The notes under the pieces: generated by a model
The model's database searches: none
Seen by the model: the letters and a program-made list of their open reading frames with translations, nothing else
What the model was told of the DNA's origin: nothing
Assembly: GCA_964520905.1 (NCBI GenBank)
Contig: CAZFQL010000017.1
Coordinates: 1-64,000 of the forward strand
Reading direction: 5' to 3'
Source of the DNA: JAGVIE01 sp964520905
GTDB lineage: Bacteria > Bacteroidota > Ignavibacteria > UBA10030 > SZUA-254
DNA length: 64,000 nucleotides
Program-made: the position numbers and the translations under genes
Shown here: piece after piece, positions 14,856-24,009 of the stretch
Position numbering within the stretch: the stretch's first letter is position 1
How the letters are laid out: each line of letters opens with the position of its first letter

Positions 14856-16607
14856 TTATTTCCCTACTTCAGTCACCATTTTCGCTCTCAGGTTATAGAA
14901 GTACTTAAACGTAAGCACAATTACCCCAGCGGCGAGGATCAATAATATAATATCCGTAGTGAATAGCGTCCAGCTTTTGAGCTGGATATAGCGATTGAGT
15001 AAAATTATGAGTGCGGTAACTGTTGTAATCACCATGAACGCTGCCGGTATTGCGGTGAACCAATATTTCTTCGATTTCTGTGCGAGCCATGCAGTTACAG
15101 CGATAAGTGTAAGCGCGGCGAGCAATTGGTTTGCAGCACCGAAGATGGGCCAAATTTTCAGGTAAGCATTTGTGAAGGTCAAGCTAAGAAATCCTGCAAC
15201 AACCAGTAAACTGTTGAAGACTCTACTTTTCAGAATTGCCGGCGGATTGGGAAGAACCGTGAGCCAGAGTTCTTCAAATAAATAGCGCGCAAGTCGGACG
15301 AGCGCATCAATCGTAGTAACAAGAAATCCTTCTAAAAGTAATATTCCCCAGATTGTTCCGTAAACAACAGGCAGTCCGACACTTTGATAGAGAATATTTC
15401 CCAGTCCGAGTGCAAATGCTAACGGTGCATTACTGCCTCCAGTCGCAGGGTAAACGATGCTTTTATATTTTTCGAAATCCATCCCGCTTGAGATTAATAG
15501 AATCACACACAATGCAAGCACACCTTCCAACAACATCCCGCCGTAACCGATGAGACGGGCATGCTTCTCGTTTGAGATTTGCTTGCATGAAGTTCCTCCG
15601 CATACTAATCCGTGTGCACCTGATGCAGCGCCGCAAGCTATTGTAATAAACAGAAAGGGCCAGAGTAAGCCCAAGTTTGGCGCCGACATTGCCTCTTCAA
15701 GATTTAATGCGGGTATATTAACCACGGCTCCGCCAATTCCTGCACCGATAACACCAACAACCATCGATGCAAGTCCGAGGAATAGAATCTGCGCATTAAC
15801 AAAATCCCTTGGCTGGAGAATGATCCATACAGGTATCCATGCTGCAAAGAAAACATAACACGTGATAATGATGATCCACACATTCGGATTTAATGTAACA
15901 GGATAATAATAACCGATAATGACAGACCCAAATGAAACAATGAACGCAATAACAGTTACGAGAACGACATTCATCTTCTTTTTATAAATCATGTACCCAA
16001 TTAATGGTGCAATCACAGTCATGATAATAACCGACATCGATGCAACACCGCCGATCTGAACCCTCATTTCGCCACCTTGCTCAAGCATGTGGATTCCTCC
16101 CGTTGCTTCAGTGAGATTAACATCATCAGGAGGTAATGTGGAAGTGAGTGCAATCGCTGTTAATTGAAGAAATGCAGCAATCACCAATAGACACAGAAGT
16201 ATTGCAAAGAGAACGTAGAAAATAAATCCCGGTTTCCCTAATGTTTTCCGTGCAACTTCAGCAATCGATCTTCCGCCTTCCCTAACTGCCACAAATAGAG
16301 CAGTGAAATCGTGAACTGCGCCAATCATTATAACACCGATGACAATCCACAGCCATGCCGGTACAAAACCAAAATAGAGAGCAAGTGTCGGTCCCACAAT
16401 TGGACCTGCTGCAGCGATGGCTGCGAAGTGATGACTAAATAAAACAATCGGTTTCGTAGGGACAAAATCCACGCCATCGTTAATCGTCACCGCTGGTGTT
16501 GGACGAGAAGCATCAATACCGAGGATTTTTGAGATATACCGACTGTAAAATATGAAACCGAGGATAATGATTGCTAAGGAGAATATTAAGACAACTGCAA
16601 TGTTCAT
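14856..16607 (-). CDS. cstA: Carbon starvation protein CstA, peptide transporter family
   Basis: A 583-residue inner-membrane protein with many hydrophobic segments and the CstA signature 'FSHHFAAIAAAGPIVGP' near residue 60, plus 'GAVHDFTALFVAVREGG' and 'SGAHGLVCGGTSC'. CstA and BtsT proteins import peptides or pyruvate, and are induced on starvation. The length fits the shorter bacterial CstA group rather than the 700-residue E. coli protein. No signature of a downstream cstA accessory gene is seen. A low-complexity tract of S23-cassette type starts 2 bases upstream of the ATG. Confidence 0.92.
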   Translation of the reverse strand: MNIAVVLIFSLAIIILGFIFYSRYISKILGIDASRPTPAVTINDGVDFVPTKPIVLFSHHFAAIAAAGPIVGPTLALYFGFVPAWLWIVIGVIMIGAVHDFTALFVAVREGGRSIAEVARKTLGKPGFIFYVLFAILLCLLVIAAFLQLTAIALTSTLPPDDVNLTEATGGIHMLEQGGEMRVQIGGVASMSVIIMTVIAPLIGYMIYKKKMNVVLVTVIAFIVSFGSVIIGYYYPVTLNPNVWIIIITCYVFFAAWIPVWIILQPRDFVNAQILFLGLASMVVGVIGAGIGGAVVNIPALNLEEAMSAPNLGLLWPFLFITIACGAASGAHGLVCGGTSCKQISNEKHARLIGYGGMLLEGVLALCVILLISSGMDFEKYKSIVYPATGGSNAPLAFALGLGNILYQSVGLPVVYGTIWGILLLEGFLVTTIDALVRLARYLFEELWLTVLPNPPAILKSRVFNSLLVVAGFLSLTFTNAYLKIWPIFGAANQLLAALTLIAVTAWLAQKSKKYWFTAIPAAFMVITTVTALIILLNRYIQLKSWTLFTTDIILLILAAGVIVLTFKYFYNLRAKMVTEVGK

Positions 16608-16608
16608 A

Positions 16609-16720
16609 GGTAGTTAATTAGTGAGTAGTTAGTAGTCAATCGTCATTGGTCAGTAGTGTTTAGGCTTTTGGCTTTTTGCCTTTTTGCGCCAGAGGCGCAT
16701 CCGCCTTTGGCGGAGAATTT
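16609..16720. repeat. ORF-less low-complexity tract plus two mini hairpins
   Basis: Degenerate TAGTTAGTAGTCA-type units (about 16609-16660) followed by GCGCC-AGA-GGCGC (16686-16698) and TCCGCC-TTT-GGCGGA (16700-16714). It lies between the cstA start and the yraN stop and has no coding potential. The first part is of the same style as the S23 cassette arms, the second resembles dispersed hairpin repeats. Confidence 0.5.
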
Positions 16721-16727
16721 TGCATTG

Positions 16728-17090
16728 TTAAAATGCATCTATGATGTGTCGGATTTCTGTTTTGTCACCTTGATAATCGATTGCGATAACATCGAACCTG
16801 CATTCTTTATCATCAATGTTGTTTTCAAAAAGATAGCCATCTGCGGTTGCTCTGATCTTTTCACACTTCTGCGGTGTAATCGCATCTTCCGGTTCACCGA
16901 ATTGTTTCGAGCGTCGAGCTTTTACTTCGACGAACACGAGTGCGTTTCCATCTTCGGCAACGATATCTATCTCGCCATGCTCAAAACGATAATTCCGCTG
17001 AAGGATACGATAACCTTTTTTCTGCAAAAAATCAACAGCGAGATCTTCACCTATGGTTCCTTTTTTTGTCTTGCTAATCATTTTCCTCAA
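16728..17090 (-). CDS. yraN: YraN family (UPF0102) endonuclease-fold protein
   Basis: A 120-residue protein with the restriction-endonuclease-like core of the UPF0102/YraN family: 'GEDLAVDFLQKKGYRIL' helix, 'GEIDIVAEDGNALVFVEVKAR' strand pair with Asp and Glu-x-Lys catalytic-type residues, and 'RFDVIAID'. The family is widespread next to rnhB, and a role in DNA processing or Holliday-junction metabolism has been proposed but not proven. Its start overlaps the rnhB end by 17 bases, the usual rnhB-yraN coupling. Start could be ATG 17090 or ATG 17081. Confidence 0.9.
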   Translation of the reverse strand: MRKMISKTKKGTIGEDLAVDFLQKKGYRILQRNYRFEHGEIDIVAEDGNALVFVEVKARRSKQFGEPEDAITPQKCEKIRATADGYLFENNIDDKECRFDVIAIDYQGDKTEIRHIIDAF

Positions 17091-17688
17091 CCAATTTTAT
17101 CGGCATTCTGAAACTTCTGCGATGGATTTCACACGGACCATGTTTTCTGATTGCTTCAAGATGAGCTTTCGTGCCGTATCCTTTATGTTTTGCAAACCCA
17201 TATTGAGGATAACGTTTATCGTATTCTATCATTAAACGATCACGTGTAACTTTTGCTATAATCGAAGCGGCAGCGATTGAGAAGCACTTAGCATCCCCAT
17301 CGATAATAGTTGTGAATGGAATATTCGCGCCGATAAAGCGTGGACCATCGATCAATAAATGATCAGGTGTTTTCGTAAGTTTTTCGATAGCTTCGTGCAT
17401 TGAGCAGAAAGTAGCGTTAAGAATATTTACTTCATCGATAACATAATGATCAACAATTCCAATACCTACACCTATCGCCTTCTCATTAATTATATCGAAC
17501 AACCTTTCTCTTTCTTTTACAGAAAGTTGCTTCGAATCGTTTACTCCATCAATCTCTACTTCCGATGGAAAGATTACCGCTGCTGCAACCACAGGTCCGG
17601 CAAGCGGTCCCCTCCCCGCTTCATCAACACCGGCGATGTAAAGCTTTCCATTCTTCCAATGTTCCATTTCATAATCAATACTTATCAT
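17074..17688 (-). CDS. rnhB: Ribonuclease HII
   Basis: A 204-residue RNase HII that cuts RNA in RNA-DNA hybrids and starts removal of misincorporated ribonucleotides. The family signature 'AGVDEAGRGPLAGPVV' carries Asp22 and Glu23, 'LIDGPRF' carries the third acidic residue, and 'SIAAASIIAKVTRDR' with 'HKGYGTKAH' completes the set. Length is typical. It is coupled to yraN downstream. The 17-base gap to the preceding BamA-like gene consists of a GAGTTATGAG-type repeat remnant. Confidence 0.95.
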   Translation of the reverse strand: MISIDYEMEHWKNGKLYIAGVDEAGRGPLAGPVVAAAVIFPSEVEIDGVNDSKQLSVKERERLFDIINEKAIGVGIGIVDHYVIDEVNILNATFCSMHEAIEKLTKTPDHLLIDGPRFIGANIPFTTIIDGDAKCFSIAAASIIAKVTRDRLMIEYDKRYPQYGFAKHKGYGTKAHLEAIRKHGPCEIHRRSFRMPIKLVEEND

Positions 17689-17712
17689 AACTCATATCTC
17701 ATAACTCAAAAT
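17686..17712. repeat. Solo low-complexity scar at the BamA-like gene's stop codon
   Basis: Read on the minus strand, heptad-like units of the form TTTTGAGTTATGAGATATGAG run from the BamA-like gene's stop (TGA at 17708-17706) into the rnhB start. This is the same sequence style and the same stop-codon position as the arms of the three S23 cassettes, but no S23 gene is present. Confidence 0.45.
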
Positions 17713-19427
17713 TCATTTATTAATCCAATGTGAATTTTACCCTGCAGAAATGAGTCGCCTTCACCAAACGCAAAACTAACACCGATATTTCCCAGTACAG
17801 TTTCAAGCCGAATGCCGATGCCGTATCCATATTTAAAACTCTGAGATGATGATATATTTTCCGCGTCATTTCCCGGAAGAAAATAATAGCCGGTATCGAA
17901 AAATCCATAAAAGTATGAGCGGCGGGCAAGCAGAAAGCGATACTCGGTATTAGTCCAGGCAATTCGAGAACCCATAAACTGGTTTTCACGATACCCCCGA
18001 AGGGTGTTCGTGCCGCCCAACCTGTAGAGATCGCCGAGTTCAATACTTCCGCTTGATATACTTCTTCCATGCAATCCGAACATCGCTACCTGTCTCTGGA
18101 ATACCGTTACAAAGAAATCCGTATCGAGACTAAGACGGTGAACTGTTGTTGTTTGATTCGAATAATTTTTCCTTCCGATTTTATAATCGCTTCGATAATA
18201 CACACCGCTTGTCGGGTTAAGTATATCATCGCGTGTATCGTATTGTATCTCGATGCCAGTAGATACCGTCTGGCTTTTTGCTATTAGGTTTGTCGTACTT
18301 GAAGGGATAATGTTTTCCTGAGTGAATGTACCGCCGAGAGAGAAAGATTCCGTCAATAACAAATCCGCCTTCAGATCGAACGAGCGGCGGATGTAAATCG
18401 TGTCTTCCTGACGCTGAATGAACCCACCGCTAACGTTTACCGGCAGATTAAACACCCACGGCTCAACATATTGCAGCGCGATCTCCTGCGATCGGCGCTG
18501 ATCGCGGAACCATCGAACGTTTAATTTCCTTGCTGTACCGAAAAGATTTCTCATGGAAACATTTACCATGCCTGTAACGACGCCTTTTTCACTCGTTGTC
18601 GCCCCGGGTGCATATCCGATGATAGCATCGAATGTATTTGTGCTTCCTTCTTCGACTTTGATAAGCAATCCGCTTACATTGGAATCGGTGTATAGTTCAG
18701 GTTCCTCAACCGCAGAGAAGATATTCATACGATTCAATCGCGTCCGGATCCTGGACACTTTATCCTGGTTGAATATCTCATGCAATCTGAACCGCGTTTC
18801 CCGAATGATGACACTTGTTCTGGTATCCTTATTGCCGATTACGCGTATTTCATCTACAGTAACCTGCTTGCCTTCATCGATTGAGATATCCAGACGCAGT
18901 ACAACTGAAGTATCATTCCGGAACGGCGCAATATTCACGATGTCGACTTTCACAAAGGGATATCCGGCGTTTTCATAAGCCGAGATTAACATATTGATAT
19001 CTTCTTCAAGCATATCCGGTATCAGGAACATTCCGGGCTTTGTGTCGAACTTCGTCAGTATTTCATCCGATGTTAGAGAAGTATTACCGGATAGATTTAT
19101 ACTCCCGAGTTTCACTTGCTCACCTTCATCGATATTCAGTTTAATATCTACCGAAGAACTGTCATTATAAAAAATGAGTGAATCAATCCTGACATCGACA
19201 AAATAATAACCGTTCCTGTAATAACGGTTGGATATCGATTGAACATCCTGCATCAATTGTGTTGGGGAAAGAATGGATGAAGGTTTCAAGATCATTATGT
19301 CCTGGATTTGACGGCTGGTGAATGAACTATTCCCCGATATTATTATCGACCTGATTACCGCCTTATTATTCCCAAAGACCAACTGACTTGTGACCATAAG
19401 ACAAACACAAAAGAGAATGCGCCGCAT
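17706..19427 (-). CDS. BamA/TamA-family outer-membrane protein (POTRA + barrel)
   Basis: A 573-residue protein with a signal peptide (1-19), three POTRA-like repeats (about 23-95, 95-172, 175-255; each with 'G-x-x-x-Y/F' pairs and 'GNTSLTSDEIL'-type strands) and a C-terminal 16-strand-type barrel ending in Phe ('GLINEF'). Within the barrel 'RLGGTNTLRGYRENQF' carries the RGY-like conserved loop motif of the Omp85 superfamily. It is shorter than essential BamA, with three rather than five POTRA domains, so a TamA-like or accessory insertase is likely. It is followed by rnhB and preceded by the GWxTD gene 18 bases upstream. Confidence 0.85.
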   Translation of the reverse strand: MRRILFCVCLMVTSQLVFGNNKAVIRSIIISGNSSFTSRQIQDIMILKPSSILSPTQLMQDVQSISNRYYRNGYYFVDVRIDSLIFYNDSSSVDIKLNIDEGEQVKLGSINLSGNTSLTSDEILTKFDTKPGMFLIPDMLEEDINMLISAYENAGYPFVKVDIVNIAPFRNDTSVVLRLDISIDEGKQVTVDEIRVIGNKDTRTSVIIRETRFRLHEIFNQDKVSRIRTRLNRMNIFSAVEEPELYTDSNVSGLLIKVEEGSTNTFDAIIGYAPGATTSEKGVVTGMVNVSMRNLFGTARKLNVRWFRDQRRSQEIALQYVEPWVFNLPVNVSGGFIQRQEDTIYIRRSFDLKADLLLTESFSLGGTFTQENIIPSSTTNLIAKSQTVSTGIEIQYDTRDDILNPTSGVYYRSDYKIGRKNYSNQTTTVHRLSLDTDFFVTVFQRQVAMFGLHGRSISSGSIELGDLYRLGGTNTLRGYRENQFMGSRIAWTNTEYRFLLARRSYFYGFFDTGYYFLPGNDAENISSSQSFKYGYGIGIRLETVLGNIGVSFAFGEGDSFLQGKIHIGLINEF

Positions 19428-19445
19428 GATGCAATTATATTATAC

Positions 19446-20747
19446 TTATCGAATTCTCGTACGATTTACGTCCCACAACGGTGTTTGTAAACGGTAATCT
19501 CCGAAGCCGCTCATATCGACAAAAATAAATTCTCTTCCGAGATCGTAGTATGTCCATATTTCGTATGGTTTAGAATCAAGCTCAAACGGATGACGTTCAA
19601 TATTACTGGGTGATCCGAAGATTACATAAATCATTCCCATGTCGGTTTTCCAGCCGTCTATATAATGTCCGAAATTTTGATTCGCATATTGAATACGTCC
19701 ATAATATTCATCCATTAATTCGTTTTTTTCCGTGGTTGGAGTTGGGTCTTTCTTCTTCCAAAAATCGCGGAATATTTCAGTCTTCCTCTCCGGAGGCGCC
19801 TTTCTTATCTCTTCAAGCTTATCACGATCTAAGATGTATTGAAGCTGATCTATAGCCAGATCTAAATTAACAATTGATACGGGTAAGCCCCTCAATCGGA
19901 CGATGAACTTTCTTGTCGCAGTTGAACTGATTCGCTCCGGGTTTTCTGCGCCATTCAACGATTTTGGCTCAGCTTTCACTTCGATTAAATAATCACCCGC
20001 GATAAGCCTGGAGGTTGGAATCTGAAAAAAACAAGATTTCTTTTTCGGTTCGAGTACCTGCATGAATGAATCTTTCTGGACAATATCACCCTTGACATTA
20101 TGAATTATGACGCCAACATGAGCGGACTCCGCGCCAATAGCGTTGTATGCTTCGAAATATATATAAAAGCTGTCACGTGCACCGCCGACATTTCCACTAA
20201 TGTTTGGATACATAACTGCTTTACCGGAATCGAACTCCAACCTGTTAACCAGAATAATATCGCTGACGCTGAACTTCGGCGCGTAATAATTCCTTACATC
20301 GATCTTGCGTTTCATTCGTGTAGCTTTATCCGTTTCGGTATCTTTGATCTGCACCGCCACAAAATATTTCCCGGGTGTGAGCATAAATGAACGCTGGCTC
20401 ATGTTGCTCTTTACCGGAGATATCGACTGCTTGTATTCTTTCGTTTCAACTTTCTCCGTCCACCATTTATCAACGACCAGCGTCTCAAGCGAGTCATAAA
20501 CATTGATAGATAACTCGTATCTTGATTGAAATACTCCATCACTCTTTGTAAAATGTAGAGCCTCATACGGGACTTCGATATAAACATCCAGCCTGCTGAC
20601 ACCCTTCTCACCTGAGTCTAAGGTAACAGCATCAAAATAGAATTTCGGCGTTCCGATTAGCTCGGGTCTATACTCCTCGGGTTGACAGAATAGGTTTCCG
20701 TGAAAGAAAAGTATCGCCACTAAGATTAAATATATATGATTCTTCAT
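19446..20747 (-). CDS. GWxTD domain exported protein
   Basis: A 433-residue protein from ATG 20747, which gives a clean signal peptide ('HIYLILVAILFFHGNLFCQ'); longer upstream starts would overlap rimO. The C-terminal domain holds the family's 'GWKTDMGMIYVIFGSP' and 'PYEIWTYY' motifs, followed by 'FIFVDMSGFGDYRLQTP'. The N-terminal half is beta-rich (two immunoglobulin-like domains, about 30-280). GWxTD proteins are common in Bacteroidota, Chlorobi, Acidobacteria and relatives; function is unknown, probably envelope structure or signalling. It starts 8 bases after the rimO stop and is followed by the BamA-like gene, so these form one operon. Confidence 0.85.
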   Translation of the reverse strand: MKNHIYLILVAILFFHGNLFCQPEEYRPELIGTPKFYFDAVTLDSGEKGVSRLDVYIEVPYEALHFTKSDGVFQSRYELSINVYDSLETLVVDKWWTEKVETKEYKQSISPVKSNMSQRSFMLTPGKYFVAVQIKDTETDKATRMKRKIDVRNYYAPKFSVSDIILVNRLEFDSGKAVMYPNISGNVGGARDSFYIYFEAYNAIGAESAHVGVIIHNVKGDIVQKDSFMQVLEPKKKSCFFQIPTSRLIAGDYLIEVKAEPKSLNGAENPERISSTATRKFIVRLRGLPVSIVNLDLAIDQLQYILDRDKLEEIRKAPPERKTEIFRDFWKKKDPTPTTEKNELMDEYYGRIQYANQNFGHYIDGWKTDMGMIYVIFGSPSNIERHPFELDSKPYEIWTYYDLGREFIFVDMSGFGDYRLQTPLWDVNRTRIR

Positions 20748-20754
20748 TGCTCGA

Positions 20755-22077
20755 TCATCTCCTCTCCGCAGTTGTGGAATATTCTTCATGTGGAGCAGCA
20801 AACAAATCGTAGGCATCGGCATCAACGACGGCGACATCATAGAATTTACCCGTTTGAAGATTACCGGCGTCCTGTATTGCTACCTCATTATCGATCTCAG
20901 GGGCATCACGTTCCGTTCGCGCAATCGCCGAGTTTCCTTCTTTCCGATCAACAAGAATACGAATCGATTTACCAATAAGCTGTTGATTCTTCCGGAGAGA
21001 TATTTCACGCTGTGATTCCATGATGGCATTCATCCGCTCATCTTTTATGTTTTGAGGGATGGGGTCACCAAGGGGGAATGATGCCGTTCCTTCCTCCTGA
21101 GAATATGTGAACACACCGAGTCTATCAAATTCCGTCTCTTCCACAAATTGCCGCAGCTCATTAAATTCTTGCTCGCCTTCATTAGGATATCCGACAATGA
21201 GCGTTGTCCGCAGACAAATTCCAGGGACTTTTGACCTAATATTATCTATCAGCTTCCGGAGTTCCTTCGAACTGATTCCACGCCGCATTGAGTTTAAAAC
21301 CACATCTGATATGTGTTGGACAGGAATATCTAAATAATGGCACAACTTCGGATTGGTGTTGAATTGTTCCAATATATCATCCGGAAAACCGGTAGGAAAC
21401 GCGTACATCAGGCGAATCCATTCGATCCCGTCAATCATACCAAGATTTTCAAGTAATGAGGCAAGGGTTCTCTTGCCGTTTAAGTCCAGTCCGTAATAAG
21501 TGCTGTCTTGTGCAATGAGGATTAGTTCTTTGACTCCGTTATCTGAAAGGTTCTTCGCTTCGAGTAAGATTTGGTCAATCGGTTTACTGATGTGCTTACC
21601 TCGTATGATCGGAATCGAACAAAATGAACATGGACGATCGCATCCTTCAGAGATTTTGAGGTAGGCATAATGACTTGGAGTTGTAAGTAATCTTTCGCTG
21701 ATTAGATTGTATTTTAAATCGAACCCGAGCGATGACAACACATGATCAAGTTTATTAGCGCCGATGCAGGCATCGATTTCTGGAATTTCTTTCTGCAACT
21801 CGGATGCGTATCTCTCGGTAAGACAACCCATCACGATAACTTTTTTTAGTTTTCCTTCCTTCTTTAACTGAACAGCATGAAATATTGTATCGATGGATTC
21901 CCGTTTAGCATCGTTGATGAAACCGCAGGTATTGATAATTGCTATGTCGCTGTCATCGGAATCGCCAGCCAGATCTAAGTTATTGCTTTGCAATTGTTTT
22001 AGTAGAACCTCCGAGTCGACCAGATTTTTTGGGCAACCGAGCGTAATTACCTTTACCTTGTCTCTTTTCCTATTCAT
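20755..22077 (-). CDS. rimO: Ribosomal protein S12 methylthiotransferase RimO
   Basis: A 440-residue radical SAM enzyme that adds a methylthio group to a conserved aspartate of ribosomal protein S12. The N-terminal UPF0004 domain has Cys15, Cys51 and Cys85 for the auxiliary cluster. The radical SAM motif is C146-x3-C150-x2-C153 ('CDRPCSFC'), and a TRAM domain closes the C-terminus. 'GCPKNLVDSE' at the start separates RimO from the related tRNA enzyme MiaB. It is followed by the GWxTD gene 8 bases on and preceded by cdsA within 4 bases. Confidence 0.95.
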   Translation of the reverse strand: MNRKRDKVKVITLGCPKNLVDSEVLLKQLQSNNLDLAGDSDDSDIAIINTCGFINDAKRESIDTIFHAVQLKKEGKLKKVIVMGCLTERYASELQKEIPEIDACIGANKLDHVLSSLGFDLKYNLISERLLTTPSHYAYLKISEGCDRPCSFCSIPIIRGKHISKPIDQILLEAKNLSDNGVKELILIAQDSTYYGLDLNGKRTLASLLENLGMIDGIEWIRLMYAFPTGFPDDILEQFNTNPKLCHYLDIPVQHISDVVLNSMRRGISSKELRKLIDNIRSKVPGICLRTTLIVGYPNEGEQEFNELRQFVEETEFDRLGVFTYSQEEGTASFPLGDPIPQNIKDERMNAIMESQREISLRKNQQLIGKSIRILVDRKEGNSAIARTERDAPEIDNEVAIQDAGNLQTGKFYDVAVVDADAYDLFAAPHEEYSTTAERR

Positions 22078-22080
22078 CGA

Positions 22081-23055
22081 TCAACTGAACAATATAAAAT
22101 CTAAATAAAGATACACAAGCGGCGATACAAAAAGCAAACTATCGAAGCGGTCGAGAACACCGCCGTGCCCGGGAATCAAGTTGGAGGAATCCTTAACTCC
22201 GGCATCTCTTTTGAAAAGCGACTCAACCAGATCGCCGACCTGACCGAATACCCCGACAATCAAACCAATGATAATCGCGCTTCCCGCAGATAAATAACCA
22301 AGAACAAGATATTTTGCCGCGACAGCCGTGACAATCGAAAAAATGAAACCGAATACTGCACCTTCCCAGGTTTTGTTCGGGCTGACTCGCGGGAACAATT
22401 TATGCCTGCCGACCGCTCTTCCCCCATAGTACGCTGCACTATCGCAAATCCAGATCATCACTAATACCGAAAGCACTGTATATCCTCCCCACAAGTAAAC
22501 CTGAGCTGTGATAATGGGATCGGTATAACTTGCAGGCGAAGGAAAATACCGGCTTATTGGAAAATCGAACGGCACAAATAATTCGCGCAAACCGATAAAT
22601 GTCCCGAAGAAAAGAGAAACGTAAAGTATTCCAAATATTGTCGATGAAAGATTCATAAGAACGGAACCATTGTTCCGGAATAGCTCAATGATAGTGAAAA
22701 CCATTATCGCCACAAGCAGTATCATAAATAGAAGTTGAGTTTGTGAAGGAAATGGAATAAGAATCCCCTGCGACTCAAAACAGCTTACGATACACGTCTT
22801 TAGCTTAGGATGATAGAATGATGAATTGACAATCAATCCTGTGACCAAACCGAGAATTCTCAGCGGCTTCGCGCCTTTAGCTTCGGTTAACTTGTAAAAC
22901 TCGTGCAGTGCAATTGCCGACAGAATCGCCACGAAAACAAAGAAATATATACCTCCCGTTAGGCAAAGGATTATTACGAGGGGAATTCCGACGATAGCAA
23001 TAAGAATACGTTGTATGTGGTTGCTCAATGAAATATCCTTATAATGTTTATGCAA
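22081..23055 (-). CDS. cdsA: Phosphatidate cytidylyltransferase
   Basis: A 324-residue integral membrane enzyme that makes CDP-diacylglycerol from phosphatidate and CTP, the branch point for phospholipids. The C-terminal family signature is complete: 'SPNKTWEGAVFG' and 'GDLVESLFKRDAGVKDSSNLIPGHGGVLDRFDS'-type sequence. There are about eight hydrophobic helices; the central insertion ('SFYHPKLKTCIVSCFESQG') makes it longer than many homologues. It abuts the CPBP gene (stop to start one base) and rimO, so it is within a long operon. Confidence 0.95.
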   Translation of the reverse strand: MHKHYKDISLSNHIQRILIAIVGIPLVIILCLTGGIYFFVFVAILSAIALHEFYKLTEAKGAKPLRILGLVTGLIVNSSFYHPKLKTCIVSCFESQGILIPFPSQTQLLFMILLVAIMVFTIIELFRNNGSVLMNLSSTIFGILYVSLFFGTFIGLRELFVPFDFPISRYFPSPASYTDPIITAQVYLWGGYTVLSVLVMIWICDSAAYYGGRAVGRHKLFPRVSPNKTWEGAVFGFIFSIVTAVAAKYLVLGYLSAGSAIIIGLIVGVFGQVGDLVESLFKRDAGVKDSSNLIPGHGGVLDRFDSLLFVSPLVYLYLDFILFS

Positions 23056-24009
23056 TCAAAGCAAACCATTCGAATCGACTTGCCTGGCAGGCTTAGTGAT
23101 TTTCAAGAAGTAATATGTTGATAAAATAAATATTACACCGAAGAACCAAAATGTGGCGATCAAACTTCCGACCGACATATCATCGGCATTTCCAACGACG
23201 ACGTAATCGTCTTTCAACTGCAAGTACAATGCAAGACATGCCAGAAAGTTGTTGAAGAAATGCGTTACGACCGATACCCATATGCTTCCCGAGCGCATTG
23301 CGAGGAAACCAAGATATATACCGATGATGACCAGGGGAATAAATGAAAATGGATTCATATGATAAGCACCGAAAATTATTCCGGTGATAATTACACCGCG
23401 CACTGGGGTTGTGCCTTTTTCGAAGCTCCGCTGGATTAATCCCCGAAACATAAACTCTTCTGCAACCGCCGGAATAAGAGCGATTATTAAAACAACCCAC
23501 AAAAGTTCCGGCACAGAATTCGTGCTCACTAATTGTTTGTAAAGTTCTTCGAACATAGTTTTGAATTTTTCGAGCATCAATTGGATATTTTCAGGCAGTG
23601 GGATCTTTTCCTGAAAGATCAAATAAATTTGAAGTACCTGCTGGAGTGAAAATATACCAATCAGGGGCACGATCACGGTCTGAAGTGCGGGCAATTTCAC
23701 TCTGAAATATTCACGAGGCGTAAACGACACAAAACGAACGAACACCAGCGTCGGTACAAGTATAAAGATTATCTGTCCCAAACCTGTCGCCAATCTGTAT
23801 CCGAAAATATTATCCGGCGTGGGTTTCATTCCGAAAACCAATAATGTGATAATTCCGCCAACAATTTGATAGAGGATAAAAATAAAGATCAGTGACAGTA
23901 AAGCGAATAAGACGTGTGATATACCCAACCGTTCGACTATTGTTTGGCGTTGCGGAAATATACTATTCTGATCTTCAGATAATCGCGGCTGGGAAACTTG
24001 TTCCTCCAT
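23056..24009 (-). CDS. CPBP family intramembrane protease
   Basis: A 317-residue membrane protein of the CPBP (CAAX protease and bacteriocin-processing) family. The metal-site motifs are in order: 'AVAEEFMFRG' (EExxxR), 'GAYHMNPFSF' (His) and 'VVTHFFNNF' (HxxxN/B), inside seven or eight hydrophobic helices. Members in bacteria cut membrane peptides or serve bacteriocin immunity; the role here is open. I take ATG 24009, which overlaps the TAA of the preceding gene by one base (TAATG coupling); ATG 24045 would overlap 37 bases. Confidence 0.85.
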   Translation of the reverse strand: MEEQVSQPRLSEDQNSIFPQRQTIVERLGISHVLFALLSLIFIFILYQIVGGIITLLVFGMKPTPDNIFGYRLATGLGQIIFILVPTLVFVRFVSFTPREYFRVKLPALQTVIVPLIGIFSLQQVLQIYLIFQEKIPLPENIQLMLEKFKTMFEELYKQLVSTNSVPELLWVVLIIALIPAVAEEFMFRGLIQRSFEKGTTPVRGVIITGIIFGAYHMNPFSFIPLVIIGIYLGFLAMRSGSIWVSVVTHFFNNFLACLALYLQLKDDYVVVGNADDMSVGSLIATFWFFGVIFILSTYYFLKITKPARQVDSNGLL

